From: Cantharellus purpuraceus
Taxonomy: Eukaryota > Basidiomycota > Agaricomycetes > Cantharellales > Hydnaceae
NCBI GenBank assembly: GCA_025174535.1
Contig: JALBUN010000023.1
Location: 3,410,001-3,474,000 of the forward strand
Reading direction: 5' to 3'
DNA length: 64,000 nucleotides
The translations under genes and the position numbers were made by a program. Under the pieces are notes generated by a model that saw nothing but the letters and a program-made list of their open reading frames with translations, searched no databases and was not told where the DNA came from. Shown here one piece after another: positions 37,056 through 49,000 of the stretch (positions are counted from its first letter, which is position 1; every line of letters begins with the position of its first letter).

Positions 37056-39224
37056 ATGCGTAAGGAACCTCTCTCGAGTCAAGACATGAGCCTCCAGAAC
37101 AAAACTACAATGTGGAAGAATATTTCATCACCGTCCCGCTGTAGTTTGGCAGATCGAATCCAGTATCAATCTGTCGCCTTTATGTCGTCTAGTCAAATAC
37201 CCATCCCACCCATATTGAGTCCTAGGACCTCATCTGCAAAGCCTCAAATTAACTTGCACATCAATGACGCATCCTTGCGCTTTGGAAGTTGTCACGACTG
37301 TTCATCGTCAAGCACCTGCTCTCATCAACAGAGCTCCAGCGACATATTCGACAACTTGCCTGCCTCTAGCACACCAGACCTCGCCCATACTCCCGATGAC
37401 TCTAGCTGTGCAACTTCTCCAGATGTTCCTCTTGCGCAGGCGGTCTTCACCACCAGACTTCATGCTTTGTTGCAGGCTGTTCAACATCAGCAATCTGAGG
37501 AAGAATCGGGGTTTTCACAGGATGCTCCAGACGAAAAAATAGAATGTATCACAGAAGCTCAAGGAGGTGAAGAATCAGAAAGCACGTCCAAGAAAATCTC
37601 TAGTCCGGATAGCATTAAGGACTATTCTAATGAGAGCTCAGATGAGTCGTCATCTGACATTTCAGCAAGCAGCCTAGGCGTATGGGCTCCTTCTCCTTGT
37701 GACATCCGTAATACGCTCCACGAAGGCTGCCATGAAACTGCCCTCACACATCATAATAAGAGGAAACACGATGACGAGCTTTCCACACAAGGTCAACTCA
37801 ATAAATACTCATCATCTGTTTCGACCAATAAGAAGGCAAAGCATTCCAATCTTGGTACAAGGGAATCGGCTTCGTGCAGGAAGTTGAAGTCTCTGGCTAG
37901 CAGTTCTTCTGTTAGCTCTACTTCCGAGTGCTTTGACTCCTCTTGCTGCTTGTTACACCCTATCATCCACCCACCCGCAGAGCCGCTGCGAGTTGCAACT
38001 TCTCCCCGCGACATTGCTGTTGTCCGAATTCATGCACTTGTGAAACGAGAGAGGTTACATCGTATTCAAGATGGTCTTCCCGCGGGCCCATTTAAGCCAG
38101 CAGATTTGACGTTGGATGAGAGCCAATATCTAGAGGCTGACATTCGCCGAGAGGTCTTGCAGTGGATACTCGATGTAACGTTTTCTTTCATTCTCGATTA
38201 TAAGTTTCTACTAAACATGGTCATTCTGTGTCGGAAGGTTCTACCCTCTAGGTCATTCAAGCCCCGAGATCTTTATCGACACCTCAAATCCAACGAAGAA
38301 ACGCGATTTCATGCCATGTACTTGTTCAATCGTTTTGTCCTACGTGTAGGGGAATGCTGGAGAGAAGCAGATAAGGAGACAATTTTGATGAGGCGAGTGA
38401 GGCAAGAACTTATCTGGGATGTAGCATTTTGCTGCCTAGTATTATCCATCAAGGTGCGCCAAGATTAACGGAAGCTCTCGCTGATGATCCCCTGGCTCCT
38501 GTAATAGTTTCATCACGATTTTCTTCATCCATTGTACCCGATATACAGCAACGACTTCCTGGTGATTTCGCCGCAAAAGCTGAGTCTCAGCGAATTTGAG
38601 GTGAGTATTTCACCATATAGAAGCTCTTCTAGTGGTTAATTATCAATCAGCGCACTCAAAGGGATATTCTAGAAGTAGTCGATTACGAGATTTATGGCGT
38701 GTCTCCATACGCCCTCTTCGAGGAACTTTGGGCTGCCCTACCTTCTTTGCAAAGTATCCTTGACTATAGACATCCTCGACAGATTGTTTGTCAAGAGATG
38801 TGGGCGAAGTTACAGCAAGTTTCCCTCGGTGTGTGATCATGAGGGTTTCCCCCTCGGTTGACATCCTAACCCTATGTTTCCTAGACAAAGACATAATGCG
38901 ATTCCCTGTTTCATTTCTTACCGCGGCAGCTCTAGTGGAAGGCATCGTTCTTGCACTAGTTGACGAATACCAGCAAGACGATACGTCTGTCACCAGCACT
39001 TCGAACTCTTCTAATAGCAGCACGTCGTCAGATTGTGTCAACCTTGAAAAGGCATATAGAGAGGTTACTCCAATTTGTAGTGATGTTGCCAAGGTCCTTG
39101 GAATGTCTATCGTGAGTGCTGGCTTATATTAATTTCCTGAGGTGTCAAGTCTGTTCATACATATGAAACTCAGGCGGACTTGTGGGAATGTCGTCGTTGG
39201 ATCTGTTCAAAATTTGGAGGGTAG
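37056..39224 (+). CDS. Cyclin-box protein
   Basis: Five exons fit in phase (37056-38453, 38508-38600, 38651-38828, 38885-39111, 39174-39224), giving 648 residues. The first 340 or so residues are Ser-rich and probably disordered. A cyclin fold begins around REVLQWILDVTFSF and contains TRFHAMYLFNRFVLRVGECW, WDVAFCCLVLSIK (the conserved second-helix block) and a short following exon (FHHDFLHPLYPIYSNDF). The second half of the fold reads RTQRDILEVVDYEIYGVSPY, LEELW-like helices and FPVSFLTAAALVEGI. Cyclins activate Cdk partners. The long Ser-rich N terminus could be a phosphorylation or turnover region. The subclass (G1, B-type or Pho80-like) cannot be fixed by eye. An alternative start is the in-frame ATG at 37086. 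Confidence 0.8.
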
Positions 39225-40157
39225 AACTATGCGTGATGTTATTGTTGTGGCACCATAGATCTTCAGCCATAGGACTGCAAGTTATATTCTATGCTAATAA
39301 TAAGCCCATAAGGCCGACTTGTCCGGTGACCTCGACGCGGCAAATATCATTCCCTGATACTCCCTAGATCGATGCAAATAATTGAATTCAAACTAGAGCG
39401 ACTGCTGCGACTTTGCTGCGGTTGAGCGCTATTGTGCTCAGAATTGAAGGCAATGCAGTAGGATCTGATGGTCCTGATAAAACGGCCAGGGACGGCCATA
39501 TTTGATGATGATTTGACCGCATGGGAGGTAAAACCTGGAGCTACAAGTGGAGATATTGCTGGCAGCGAATGCTGACGCTGGAACAAAATAATAGAGACCG
39601 CATGAAACAACGAGGTAATTTACTAGCCGCCGTTTGTTGCTCTTTTGTTCTACTGTGGCCGTGCACGGCTCCAGGTGGGCACTGCCTTGCACCACCAACA
39701 ACACGTATGCAATTATGACGGAATGAGGGGACAAATCTGATCGCACTAGGTGATAATAACTCAATCTCTCTTTGAGATGAATTGTTGGCCATCACCCACC
39801 CCTTTTCATCGAAGTGAAAGAAGTCCACGGATAAGAGTGTGTAAACTCATTGTGTGTGAAAGGTTGAAGCACCAACGTCAGGGCGTATTGGAATCCGTCG
39901 TGACTTGTGAACCTTTGTTGATAACCCCTGGCCTGGATCCAGCTGTCGCTGGACATGCGGGATCCATGTCCATCGCTTTCAGTTTGCTGCCATTTCGGTC
40001 ATAATTTGCTATTGATATGTGCCTTTGGTTAGAGTAAGCTTGAAGTTGAAGTGGAAGGCTAATGATAGTCTATGACATAATTGTGGGCGTCCATGGAGGC
40101 AGTCGTACGATGCAGAGGTGTAATTATCTAGACTAGCGTTGACCACCACAATACTCT
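39225..40157. other. Intergenic region, about 930 bp
   Basis: Between the cyclin-box gene and EGH1 on the same strand. Several short open frames overlap on both strands, none with family resemblance. Confidence 0.45.
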
Positions 40158-42829
40158 ATGCCTCCAGTTCCCAGTGTGTCGCCAGCAACAGGAGCACCCA
40201 CTCCTGATCATTTCATCCACACGACTTGCGCCAACTTTGTTGATGTTCATGGTCGGACTCTGTTATTAAGAGGCGTGAACCTCTCTGGTTCCTCCAAGAT
40301 GCCTGTAGGCTCGCAATCACAGATCCTTGACGGATTTTGGGAGGATGCAGAACGGGGGGACAAGGGCTTTACCGGGAGACCATTGAATCTTGACGATGGC
40401 TCAGCAGACGTGCATTTGGCACGGCTCAAGGGCTGGGGATTCAATATGCTCAGATACTCCGTCACTTGGGAAGCCTTGGAGCATGAAGGACCGTGAGTCG
40501 TCATTTCTGAGCGTTCGCGTACTATTTTAGACTGGTTAAACTATAGCGGCAAGTACGACTATGAGTTTATGGATTACACTGTCCGTGTGTTACGAAAATG
40601 TAAAGAATATGGCTTCAAAGTATTTATCGATCCACATCAGGACATCGTGAGTACAATTCGGTTTTCTTAGGACTGTTGCTGACTTTCTTTCAGTGGTCCC
40701 GATTCTCAGGAGGCTCTGGCGCTCCTTACTGGACACTCATCGCGTGTGGTATCAACCCACGCAACATGACTGCAACGCAAGCCTCAATTGTTCATTGTGA
40801 ATATCCCCTTCAGCAGAGTCCTGACCCGGCGTCGCTTCCTGCTATGCTGTGGTCAACCAACTACGGTCGCCTCGCCGCGCAGACCGTCTTCACGCTTTTC
40901 TTCGCTGGCCGAGATTTTGCTCCCAAGTGTATTATTGACGACGTTAACATCCAAGATTATCTCGAGCATCACTTTTTTACCGCGTATGGGCACCTCGCAG
41001 ACCGCATACGTGATGCCGGGGACCTTCTAGATTCGTGTGTGATAGGTTGGGATAGCATCAATGAACCCTTTGAAGGGTTTTGCGGTAATCCTGATCTGGA
41101 AAACACAGAAACTACGCATAATGCCTGCCTCAAGAAAGGTACACACCCAACTATCATACAGTCACTCCGTCTCGGCATGGGACAAAAGCAGACCGTAGAA
41201 AATTGGAAGTTCTCTGCAATTGGTCCGCAACGTGATGGAGACGTCACCATCGACCCCAAAGGTCGACGAATATGGCTCGATCCTGATGTAGAAGAGGACG
41301 GTGTCAACATGCGATGGGGTTGGAGGCGCGGTCCAGATTGGAAACTTGGAACTTGCGTGTGGGCACTCCATGGGGTGTGGGATGTCGCAACGGGCGAGCT
41401 GACCAAGCCCCAGTACTTTGCAAGTCCTCCAACAGATCTGTTTCGTCCTGTCGTATTTGTTGCAGACTATTGGAAGGCGCACTGGCAGCTTTTCACAAAG
41501 CGCATACGTGCGTCACATCCCGAAGCAATACATTTCGTGCAGCCCCCCGTCTTTGTTCAACCACCATCTCTGGATGAGGAAGACCTCCGTGGACGAGCAT
41601 GCTACTCTGGACATTATTATGATGGACTGACTCTTGTTACGCGGCACTGGAATTGGTTCAACGCAGACGCGCTTGGCCTATTACGTGGCAAATACAAGTT
41701 CACGTTCCAAGCGGTCAAGATCGGTGAACGTGATATCCGAAAGTCCTTGCAAGAGCAGCTTGGTATGCTCAAAGAGGACACGGAAATCATCGGATCATAC
41801 CCCACGCTCATTGGCGAAATCGGCACGCCTTTCGATATGGACAACAAGCGATCGTATGGCTATACGGATGACGCCAAATACCTTGGGGATTATACAAATC
41901 AGCAAAAGGCCCTCGACGCGAGTCTCAACGCGGCAGATGGACCAAACTGTATCAACTGGACCGTCTGGACTTATTGCCCTGATAACTCACATGAATGGGG
42001 AGATGGCTGGAACATGGAGGATCTAAGTCTTTGGAGCAGCGACGACCTAAGGCAGAGGGATCATTATGAAGTGACAAGTGCATACTCATCGGCTGCAACG
42101 CTGCTAAAACAAAACGCTCGCCCTTCTGCCATGCATGCCATCCGCAGCGCATCAAGCTTTTCTTTAGTATCTTTGGGGCAGTCAAGGGAGCCAGGCGTTC
42201 CCCACCGCGAAAACATCACATCCTTGACATCATGGGATAGCCCGCTCGACTTTCTTACAGATGGCGCACGAGCCGTATACGCCTTCTCTCGTCCGTACCC
42301 CATCGCCACAGTGGGTGTGCCCATAGATATGCAATTCGATATCAGCAAGGCCGAGTTCAAACTCACCGTCCGCGTAACGCCAGTTGATCTCCCAGCCAGA
42401 CGTGAAAGTATTCAGATGCAGGATGAGCCTAAGTCGCGGGCCACGCTACCTACGGAGATTTTCTTGCCGCTTGTGCACTATGCGTCGCAAAACTTGGTTG
42501 CACGGACCTTGCAGCGTGAGGCGAACGAAGGAGGATACGAGGATGCAAGTCCTGATGTTGCTGACCAGACGGCTAGCCTTGCATCCAGCGTATCTACCCT
42601 CATCGCACAGTCTTCCGTTGATCTTGACGTTGAGGTCTCCAGTGGGCGATGGGAAGTAGAGGGCCAGGCTTTGAAGTGGTGGTATGATGTACCGGCAGAG
42701 GGCGAGGGCGAGGTTGAGTATTCCATCGTCATTACCCGGACTAACGGTCCTATCAAAAGGATGGATTTACAGTCAGAGACTTGCTGGGACAAGTTTTGCC
42801 CACCCTCTGACCAGTGCAATTTGCAATGA
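40158..42829 (+). CDS. EGH1: GH5 steryl-beta-glucosidase (ergosteryl glucoside hydrolase)
   Basis: Three exons (40158-40492, 40547-40646, 40694-42829) fit in phase and give 856 residues. The (beta/alpha)8 GH5 domain starts at [15 protein letters not shown] and includes [43 protein letters not shown], the acid/base Glu in [11 protein letters not shown], and the nucleophile Glu in [28 protein letters not shown] completes the barrel. A C-terminal beta domain follows. This arrangement matches yeast Egh1 and Cryptococcus EGCrP2, which remove glucose from ergosteryl-beta-glucoside and help keep vacuole and membrane sterols balanced. No signal peptide is visible, as expected for a cytosolic enzyme. 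The gene looks complete. Confidence 0.92.
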
Positions 42830-43175
42830 GCCCGCATCTTCGGACTACTTGATATGTTTTCAGTTAGACAAGCATCTGTATCATGGTATCCATTGGTTTT
42901 CTACCCATCGGTTGTATCTTTATAATATATGCTTCTCTATTATGTGTCTTTATCGTCTTTCGTTTCTGGGGATGGATCCGGTGGGTGGTCCGAAGGCGAC
43001 GCGGTCAATTCCCTAACTTCTGGTGCTAAGTGGACCTTTGGCACTTTCAGCGGTGTATCTTGAAATTCCACCCAACCACCTCGTAGGCCGATATCTACTA
43101 TGGTTTGTACCACACGAGCAAGGTCATCATGCCTATAACACGTTCAACAGAAAGGACCAAGGAATACGGCCGTTC
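42830..43175. other. Convergent intergenic region
   Basis: About 346 bases between the EGH1 stop and the OPA3 stop on the other strand; no further feature is seen. Confidence 0.45.
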
Positions 43176-43768
43176 TTACCGGGATCGTTCCTCATTCCAT
43201 CGCTCTTCAAAAGACACTGAAATTTGAGTCAGATCCTCCGATAACCGGTGCACTTCGTTGGTCAACTCCTCCAATTGGTCAGTAACACCTTCTCGCCGTC
43301 TGGACTCTTTATTAGAGCTTCTCCAAGTCTCCGCCACTATTAACGACGCTGCCACCGTGAATAAAAATGACTCCGCAATGAAATTGGCGCCATTGTCGAT
43401 AGCTCTATTCATCCAGAAGCGTGTCAGTGTAAGTAGCAGGACGCGTATAATAGACCACGCACTTGGTTTCACTTAGAGGTCTAATGGTTCGAGCTGGTTG
43501 GCCTAATACGACCGTTCCGAGCTTCATTTCATATCTGTACATCCGCTGCGCGATGTCGACACAGATGCGACGGAAGAAAGGATGTCTGGAGTGTCAATGA
43601 GTCAGATGCAAGAGATAATTGTCTACAATACATACTGCCGGGCCTCCTGCTTCAATCGGTTGCTGATAGGTTTGGCTATGGTCTCCCAGTCGGATGAGCG
43701 AATACGTCGTGACTGCCACCCCGCGAACTCACTCTGATGGCAAGGGTTGCTAATTTGACGGTGGCCAT
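43176..43768 (-). CDS. OPA3: OPA3-like mitochondrial protein
   Basis: Minus-strand exons join in phase: 43733-43768 (MATVKLATLAIR), 43636-43682 (TIAKPISNRLKQEARQ), an exon from 43585 (HPFFRRICVDIAQRMYRYEM, then RTIRPLSETK), and a last exon ending at 43176 (AIDNGANFIAESFLFTVAAS). These blocks are the full conserved core of the OPA3 family, an integral mitochondrial membrane protein with unclear biochemical role. Its human counterpart is mutated in optic atrophy. A C-terminal coiled coil (DQLEELTNEVHRLSEDL) is typical. The gene is divergent from the S33 peptidase gene, with 195 bp between start codons. Confidence 0.92.
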
Positions 43769-43963
43769 GAATAAGGAATAGCTGAAACAAATAACTTTTA
43801 TTGGAAGGTGTGAAGGTAACGGTTGGGAGAATACCTACACGAGCACACACTACTTAACTTGCGCGTCCTAACGGCAAACATGTGACAATAGCAAAGCGGA
43901 AGCAAGTCACGCGGAGGAAGAACCGGGTCGAAGCACATTTCTTTATCATCGACATTCCCCCCA

Positions 43964-46094
43964 ATGGATTACGGTGAAACGTACACAAACTCAGGTAACC
44001 AACATTCGGTTTTATGAGTAGTGTTGACTCGCATCAGATGGTCTCAAAGTCACAGAATACTTCTTCTACCTTCCTTTGGATTATTCAAAGCCGGATGGGG
44101 AGAAGATTCGCGTGTTTGCACGAAATTTGGTTCCCACCGAAAAAGTAAAGAAGCTTGAAGACGAGCACAATTTACCGTATTGTATTAGATAACACGGCAT
44201 GCTTTTTATGATGGGTGCTGACACACCACTATGGGTGGCCGTAGTTGTTTACCTGCAGGGTATGGTTCTGTAATTATCCCCTTGTGATCGAGCTACAAAG
44301 TATCCCAGGCGGGCCTGGCTTTGAGGTCGAGCTTATGAAAGAGTCCGGATTTACAGCAGAGGTCTCCAGTGCTTGTATCTCCTGTTCTTACGCTTCTGAT
44401 ATAATAGGTAGATACATGACCAAGGCTACCAGGTCTGTCAAGTTAATTTTGATTGAGGAATGGCTTTACTCAGGCCTCTACATTATTTACAGACTCTATG
44501 GCTCGATCAGCGAGGCACGGGATTAAGTACACCCTTGTCCGCCGAAGTTCTAACATCCAAATACAATGATGAGCAAATCGCCGAGTATTTGAAGCACTTT
44601 CGCGCTGATAATATTGGTTAGTGAGCGACATGTTTAGATGCATGACCACTTATACTTACCAACGTTAGTGCGTGACTGCGAAGCTATTCGTAACGAACTT
44701 CTTGTCCATAAACAAGGCCCAGATCGCAAGTGGACCATCATGGGCCAAAGTTTTGGCTCTTTCTGCGCCATGACATACGTCTCATTCTTTAGTGAAGGCC
44801 TGAAGGAGGTTTTCATTACTGGGGGGCCCGCACCTCTTGTAGACCATCCAGATCCTGTTTATCACCATTTAATTCGTACGTTCACTGTACATCATTTGTG
44901 TGACATTTTGTTTCATCCTCTGGGTATGGTTTAGCCAGAATTATCAAAAGAAACATGGTCTACTATGAAAAGTACCCCCGAGACATCCAACGCGTACTTT
45001 ATTTATCTTCATTTATCACGTAATTTTTCTCACCATGAGGATTAGGTCCGCACCATCCTGTCGTATCTTGATACAAATATCGTAAAGGTGCCCAACGGTG
45101 GTCATTTGACCCCGCGTAGGTGGCTCCACCTTGGGATAGCTTTCGGTATGCACGGTGAGTCTCTGTATATCATGTCTTAGACTCCTCGAGCTTCAATTGG
45201 ATGCATTGGGACTGCAGGCGGAATTGATCGGGTTCATCGTGAGCCATTCCTATGGTTCTGATCTCGAGTTGAATATTTTTAACCATGTGTTTTTTGCAAC
45301 GTCATAGAATTGGTTTTGCGAGCATCTAACGACCTCGAACAATTTAATCAATTATCCTATAAGCTTTTGCAGTCTGTCCAAGCACAGCAACCATTCGACG
45401 GCAACCCTCTTTATGCCATCCTTCATGAGCCAGTTTACTGCCAAGGGTCTGTCATTTTTGGACGGGGATTCTCAAGTCTCAACTTAATTGTACTTTCGGT
45501 AGACGAGCACCCGAGTGGTCCGCTGCCCGTTGTTTGAAGGAATATCCACAATTTTCTTGGGACCATGTCAAGGCACAGCCAGATTCCAAACCTGCTTACT
45601 TCACCGGAGAAATGGTATGTAAGCTCAGAGTTGGGTCAGTTCACTCTAGCTCATCTCTAGTCTTGGCTGTCACAGATTTTCCCGGACATGTTTGACGACT
45701 ACAGCAATCTTCGTCCACTCAGGGGGGCCGCAGAGATACTTGCTAAAGATGCAGCTTGGTGCCAACTGTATGATCTCGATCAACTCGCAAGAAACACTGT
45801 CAAGGTCACAACAGCAACGTGAGCGGGTGTACACTTTGACTATCTGTTTACTGATTTTAAGCATCCAGGTACATTGACGACATGTGAGTTTATGGTTTTA
45901 ATTCACTTATGGTGTATGGCTTGTCTTCATAGATGGCTAGGTATGTCGACTTTGACCTTGCACAGGATGCCGCTGGCAAGATGAGGAATACCGAACAATA
46001 CATCACGAATCAGTTATTCCACAATGGATTAACTGCTGACCCAAAAGATGTCATGAAACGCCTCTTCAAGCTCTCGAAGCGGTACCGCGATTAA
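43964..46094 (+). CDS. S33 proline iminopeptidase-like alpha/beta hydrolase
   Basis: About ten exons encode MDYGETYTNS, GLKVTEYFFYLPLDYSKP, VVVYLQG-GPGFEVELMKES (oxyanion HGGPG-like motif as QGGPG), TLWLDQRGTGLSTPLSAE, WTIMGQSFGSFCAMTYVSFF (nucleophile Ser in GQSFG), GEMIFPDMFDDYSNLRPLRG, and TADPKDVMKRLFKLSKRYRD at the stop. Several in-phase junctions were confirmed, such as AYIDDM-YVDFDLAQ. The DQRGTG and GQSFGS motifs are diagnostic of prolyl aminopeptidases, which release N-terminal proline from peptides. The canonical HGGPG is QGGPG here. The catalytic His probably lies in PNGGHLTPRRWLHLGIAFG or nearby. Exon ends between 44900 and 45300 are uncertain. Confidence 0.83.
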
Positions 46095-49000
46095 GCTCGA
46101 TTCAGAGGCTCTGTCACGTAATGCCGTGTATGTTGATGTGGTGCTCGTTATTTATTTACTTCCCGGGAGGAAAGTGTTGCTTGGAAAGGGATCGCTACTG
46201 ATTGACATGAACTTGTGACACAAGGCGCCTCCGTTTGGTTCCAGCATATTTGGTGTCTGTTAAAGTACAAGCTTGGAGGATATCTCACAGGGAGCTCTGT
46301 ATTGGATTGGCCGGGGTGGGGGGGTTTACATTCATTAGCCAGTTAAGCCTTCTTAATCCCACCGGCTGTGAGAGACAATGAGTTGGAGAATTATCTGCAT
46401 AAAAGTTGGCCAAAACCTATCAGAAAAGCACAAACTGTAGTCATTGTGAGTATCTCTGGGCTCTTGAGTCCTTCTATGCCGACTGAGCACTATTGCCGTG
46501 CACGCATCATCACAGACAACAAGTGCACAAATATGCATGCATGATTTCCCGAGCAATTAGCGCGCAGATCCAGCTCCCAAACTAGCAAGTGCGCTCCACG
46601 ACCCTGAGTGACCAAACAAAGGTATAAAGCATCCGTTACCTGTTAAGGAACCAACAAGGCGATGCTGCAGGCGTTTCAAGTTGGGTGATCACAGAGACAG
46701 GTGGATCATGTGTCTATTGCTAAGGGAGCCTGGCGTGTGTAGGGTCGCGTAGGTGTAAGGTTTGAATTTCTTCGGCTTGGGTTGAGCTATTGGCAATATC
46801 ATCTCATCGCACTACTTCGTTTCGTCACAGCGGTTTGGACCTGGAAACAGGGTCTAGTGGCATTGGACGCAGCCCAATATTGCCGTAAGCCTTCTGAATG
46901 CTGTGGGCGAAAGACAATCACAACATTGAACTCTGGCCATTTGTAATTCTAGTCAACAAGTATACCATATAGAATGCGATGCGGTGCAGCAGCTGTGCGG
47001 TCGAACTTTCAAGTTGGCGAATCCGTCCTTATCGATATCGCATGTCGACCTTGATTACGTTGACTCGACATAGCCAGTTGGAAATTCGTGCTCCACTGGC
47101 CACTGGCAGTGACATGTTGATCGTCACTTCTGTGAACTCTGGAATGTGGAGTGCCTCAGACCCTACCATCAGGATCTGTCAGGACTCAAGATCTCCCAGC
47201 GGATATTCGAGACTCCTGTGTAACCGTGCCTGAGGCGTAAGAGCCTGAGCCCAAGTGAGGTGGCATCTAACATGGCCGCAATCTGGTTGGATCATGCTCT
47301 GAGGGTGTGTGGTAAAGATTTAGTTGGAAAGTCTCGATGTGATTTGATTCTTCTCGTGATGATCTCGTGATGGTTCACACTGATAATTTGATAACCCTAA
47401 CTCTTACCCAGCTGCTTGCACCAATTAGGCATCGTATCCGGATCCTGGGCCGGTGTCTGGCACTCGTGGAAAATTGGGAACCTTGTCTACAGGTCACTTC
47501 AGAGAAAGGAAATTCAAATTTGAAAAATCGCCTGTCAAATAGAAGAGACGACAGTAAGTCCCAAGAGTGCCACCGCGACCCAAATTGGCAAAACGTGACT
47601 GATATTTCCATGATTCTCAACGCACACGTGTAATGGAGATCCCTGTGCACAATCACATGATTTAATTTGGGGATCCTACGCATTTGGACGAATGGCCCAC
47701 GCAAAGTCTACCGGGGTCTTGAGTTCCAGCCGCATCCCTCTGTTCCAGCGCACAGGCGTCCTTGTAAAACCAGCACCGTAGAGGGTCTGCATGCGGATCT
47801 CAGGCATGTTCGAAACTCGAGGAATGATCATCATATGATGGACTCGGAGGGGGGTGGGGCCTGGAACAGATAGTAGCGCGCAGTGTAGATGCTGAGATAC
47901 CAACAGATGTAGATGCTGTACATGAGCACTTGAGTCATAGTGCGGAACTACAACTACGGTGCATGTTTCATGGTCGAGACATATTGAGAGTGAGCCAAGA
48001 CGGCCGGGGTTAATATCCCTTCATACGACACCGAAAACTAAGGTCTGTAATGGATAAAAGGCGATCGACTGCCAAGCCATGAAACGCAAAGCCGTAGAGC
48101 CGAATCATGGTAATTTAAAAGGGGACAGGCCAGCAGTCACTACCGCAATCAATCAACTAACTTCTTCAAGTTTGAGCCTTGAATTCAGTTGCTTGAGTAC
48201 TCACCCAAAACTTCCTCTACTCGGAGCTAAAAGAAAAACATGGCGGTACAGAATACGCTTCGCACTTGATCATCAGAGGCGTACATGTCAGTGTGCCGTT
48301 CGCAAGTATGATGTGTCAGCTTGAATGAAGAAAAAAACAAAGAGTACTCACCAAGTCCTTCCCTGATCGCACTCATGTCAACTGGGAAACATGTCCTGTT
48401 TACGATGAAACACAAAGGGTCACCGACCTGTACCCAACCTGGTCTCCATCCACCTAGCTTCCTGGGCGTCCATGAAACGACATCCTTCCCTTCGTATGGC
48501 TTTCTAATTTATTCGCAAGTCTTTTCAAGGTCGCAGCGGCGTTATTTAAGGAATGATGTTTCAGACTGGGCTCGGCTGGCTCGGCTGGATGCAGACGAGG
48601 GACGTCTCGGACTCGAATGTATCAAATACATGCGCCTACAATCATAAACTGACTCGGGTGTGCGGTGATACATTTTGATGATTTGACGCCGTTCTTGTCT
48701 TAGCGGCTGGCGCCGCTTCTAGAGTGCTAGGCGACGTCAAAGGAAGCTGATAGTTGCACATCAGGACCGGTCGGGTAACGCCTGCCAGATTGAGAATATT
48801 TTCATTGGTGGAGGTGGCTAATCATGGTAGGTGGGTTTACATCCTACGCCTCCGTCTAGGGATGCTTTCATCTTGACATTTCGGGTTGTCACTATCGAAC
48901 ATCTTCAATTCCATTAGACTGTCAAGTCACTGATTCAATACAAAAACAATAACTCACATTCGGGAAACCAGATTGGTGAGCCATAACCCCATACCCCAAA